From CAYGAW01 sp964347945 (GTDB lineage Bacteria > Chloroflexota > Anaerolineae > UBA7937 > B3-Chlor), in the NCBI GenBank assembly GCA_964347945.1, contig CAYGAW010000036.1, forward strand, positions 1-15,181: a stretch of DNA of 15,181 bases, given 5' to 3'. Below, piece by piece: positions 14,043 through 15,181 of the stretch. The number at the start of each line of letters is the position of its first letter. The stretch's first letter is position 1. The notes beneath the pieces were generated by a model. That model made no database searches. It was not told the DNA's origin and worked only from the letters and a program-made list of their open reading frames with translations. The translations under genes and the position numbers were made by a program.

Positions 14043-14660
14043 ATGTCAGATTTGAGCTCTATGGTGTCCTCGCAGGCTGACTATGCTGATCAGGTCTTCA
14101 AGGAGGTACACCTGGAGCATGGTGAGATTGTCTCAAGTGAGTTCCACGACTGTGCGTTTGTCCGTTGTTCCTTCGTTGAGTCCGTTTTCCGCAACTGTAG
14201 CTTCGTCAACTGCTCCTTCCGAGAGTGCGACCTGAGTCTGGTCCAGGTGCCACAGAGCAGGTTTTCTTCCTCTCGATTTGAGAACTCGAAGGTCATTGGC
14301 GTCAACTGGACTGAGGCGGACTGGCCCACGGCTGGGCTGGGCGATCCGGTCGGATTCCTCAAGTGCGCCATCAGCCATTCCACATTCCTTGGGCTGACTC
14401 TGAAAGGGATGCAGATCAGAGATTGTGCGGCAATAGATGTTGACTTCCGAGAGGCTGATCTGGCCCAGGCTGACTTCGCAGGCACTGACCTCTCCAAGAG
14501 CATGTTTCATAAGACAGATCTATCTGAAGCTGATTTGAGCCGCGCTCGCAACTACTCCATTGACCCCGGACGGAACGTTCTCAAAGAAGCCAAGTTCTCG
14601 CTGCCGGAAGCGATGTCGCTACTGCATAACATGGACATCGTTCTAGTAGAGGAATCCTGA
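14043..14660 (+). CDS. Pentapeptide repeat protein (McbG/Qnr-like)
   Basis: This 205-residue protein is built of A(D/N)LXX-type repeats that form a right-handed quadrilateral beta-helix. The first block is at residues 32-90 (FHDCAFVRCSFVESVF and onward) and is rich in Cys and Phe. A short break with WTEADWP follows, then a second block at 105-176 with more canonical repeats (DFREADLAQADFAGTDL). The tail RNYSIDP...KAKFSLPEAMSLL is a shared ending of McbG-like proteins (from memory). Relatives such as McbG, QnrB and MfpA mimic DNA and protect DNA gyrase from toxins or quinolones; that role here is inference. I chose ATG 14043, with GGTGG eight bases upstream. An in-frame GTG at 14013 has no ribosome binding site. 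No toxin or transporter gene is adjacent. Confidence 0.85.
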   Translation: MSDLSSMVSSQADYADQVFKEVHLEHGEIVSSEFHDCAFVRCSFVESVFRNCSFVNCSFRECDLSLVQVPQSRFSSSRFENSKVIGVNWTEADWPTAGLGDPVGFLKCAISHSTFLGLTLKGMQIRDCAAIDVDFREADLAQADFAGTDLSKSMFHKTDLSEADLSRARNYSIDPGRNVLKEAKFSLPEAMSLLHNMDIVLVEES

Positions 14661-14836
14661 TGGGCTCCTTGTGCGGGGGTGGCGCTATGTAGCCTCACCG
14701 CACATGACCTCGAGGAAAAGCGTCGTTGCCTGGAAGCACAGCAAAAGTTGGAGCGGAGGAGCGGACCCGCACGTCTGGCTCTGCAAGTGTAGCAGTCCCG
14801 AAGGGCTGACGACCAAATCCCTCGTCTCGTGGTTGA

Positions 14837-14865
14837 TTGCTGCTTGTCCATCTTATTGCTACAAT
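14837..14865 (+). promoter_or_regulatory. Candidate promoter of the Aha1-like gene
   Basis: TTGCTG (14837-14842), a 17-base spacer and TACAAT (14860-14865). The -10 box is close to consensus and the -35 box matches in its first three bases. It lies about 40 bases before the ATG at 14904. The rest of the gap from 14661 shows no gene or other element I can support. Confidence 0.5.
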
Positions 14866-14903
14866 TCCGCAAAGGCTCACCTGCCTGAGCGAAGGAGGTA
14901 AGC

Positions 14904-15181
14904 ATGCCAGAGAGCTTCGAAGTGTCCACCATCCTTCCTGCGAAGGCTGAGCGAATCTACCAGGCGTGGCTCAGTAGCGAGGAGCACGCCGCGTTCATCG
15001 ACGCCAGCGCCCGGATACTCCCGGAAGTTGGAGCCAGGTTCTCTATGTGGGATGGCTATATTGAGGGAGTCAACGAGGAATTGGAGCCGGGCCGCCGCAT
15101 TGTCCAGTCTTGGCGTACAACTGAGTTCCCGCCTGACAGTCCCGATTCCCGGCTCGAGATTGTGCTGGAGGAGGTTGAGGG
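14904..15181 (+). CDS. Aha1-like SRPBCC domain protein (N-terminal part, runs off the window)
   Basis: The ATG at 14904 has a very strong ribosome binding site (GAAGGAGG at 14891-14898). The 92 codons present translate without a stop to the window end. The N-terminus MPESFEVSTILPAKAERIYQ followed by AWLSSEEHAAF, then GARFSMWDGYIEGVNEELEPGRRIVQSWR, matches the Aha1/SRPBCC (START-like) family. These are small proteins with a hydrophobic ligand cavity. The eukaryotic namesake activates Hsp90 ATPase, but bacterial members mostly bind unknown ligands. About 40-60 residues are expected beyond the window edge. A promoter candidate lies just upstream, so the gene is probably transcribed on its own. 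Confidence 0.85.
   Translation, partial: MPESFEVSTILPAKAERIYQAWLSSEEHAAFIDASARILPEVGARFSMWDGYIEGVNEELEPGRRIVQSWRTTEFPPDSPDSRLEIVLEEVE

Overview
This is a GC-rich bacterial chromosome fragment. It has compact genes, mostly strong GGAGG-type ribosome binding sites, and several recognisable sigma70-type promoters. The gene families (a small WEYR...GWELISM protein, an MtaD-like amidohydrolase with a TPKTYQKLAM signature, a McbG/Qnr-like pentapeptide protein, an Aha1-like SRPBCC protein, a cytoplasmic class C beta-lactamase-fold hydrolase) remind me most of environmental Chloroflexota (Anaerolineae-like) genomes. That placement is from memory of the families and is tentative. I see no rRNA, tRNA, CRISPR array, insertion sequence or phage module.

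Layout from left to right. Positions 42-254: a small DUF4177-like protein. 342-1853: a secreted papain-family protease that carries a chagasin-like inhibitor domain in front and an InlB-type repeat behind. 1957-3294: a metal-dependent amidohydrolase/deaminase, closed by a clear terminator. 4446-3436 (minus): a multi-pass membrane protein with a coiled coil, transcribed from a near-consensus promoter. 4647-5183: a GNAT acetyltransferase. 5354 onward: the N-terminal half of a SAM methyltransferase, cut off where it meets the next gene. 7209-5674 (minus): a ketol-acid reductoisomerase-like protein fused to an SCP2-like domain. 8902-7310 (minus): a PhoD-like lipoprotein phosphatase, preceded by an overlapping 26-codon reading frame that looks like the start of a LarA-type gene. 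9540-10787: a FabF-type ketoacyl synthase with a strong promoter about 300 bases upstream. 11033-12397: a serine beta-lactamase-like hydrolase. 12669-12484 (minus): a 61-residue hypothetical. 12894-13316: a four-helix membrane protein. 13317-14042: no convincing gene. 14043-14660: a pentapeptide repeat protein. 14904 to the right edge: the start of an Aha1-like protein.

Most genes are monocistronic or loosely spaced and do not form one pathway. The most unusual part is 5660-9250. There, a KARI-like/SCP2 fusion with altered catalytic positions and a PhoD lipoprotein are flanked on both sides by apparently truncated gene starts. The phoD and fabF promoter regions also share an 18-bp dyad motif. 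The self-inhibitory architecture proposed for the papain-like protease is the other notable item. No multi-gene defence or biosynthetic system can be supported from the sequence.
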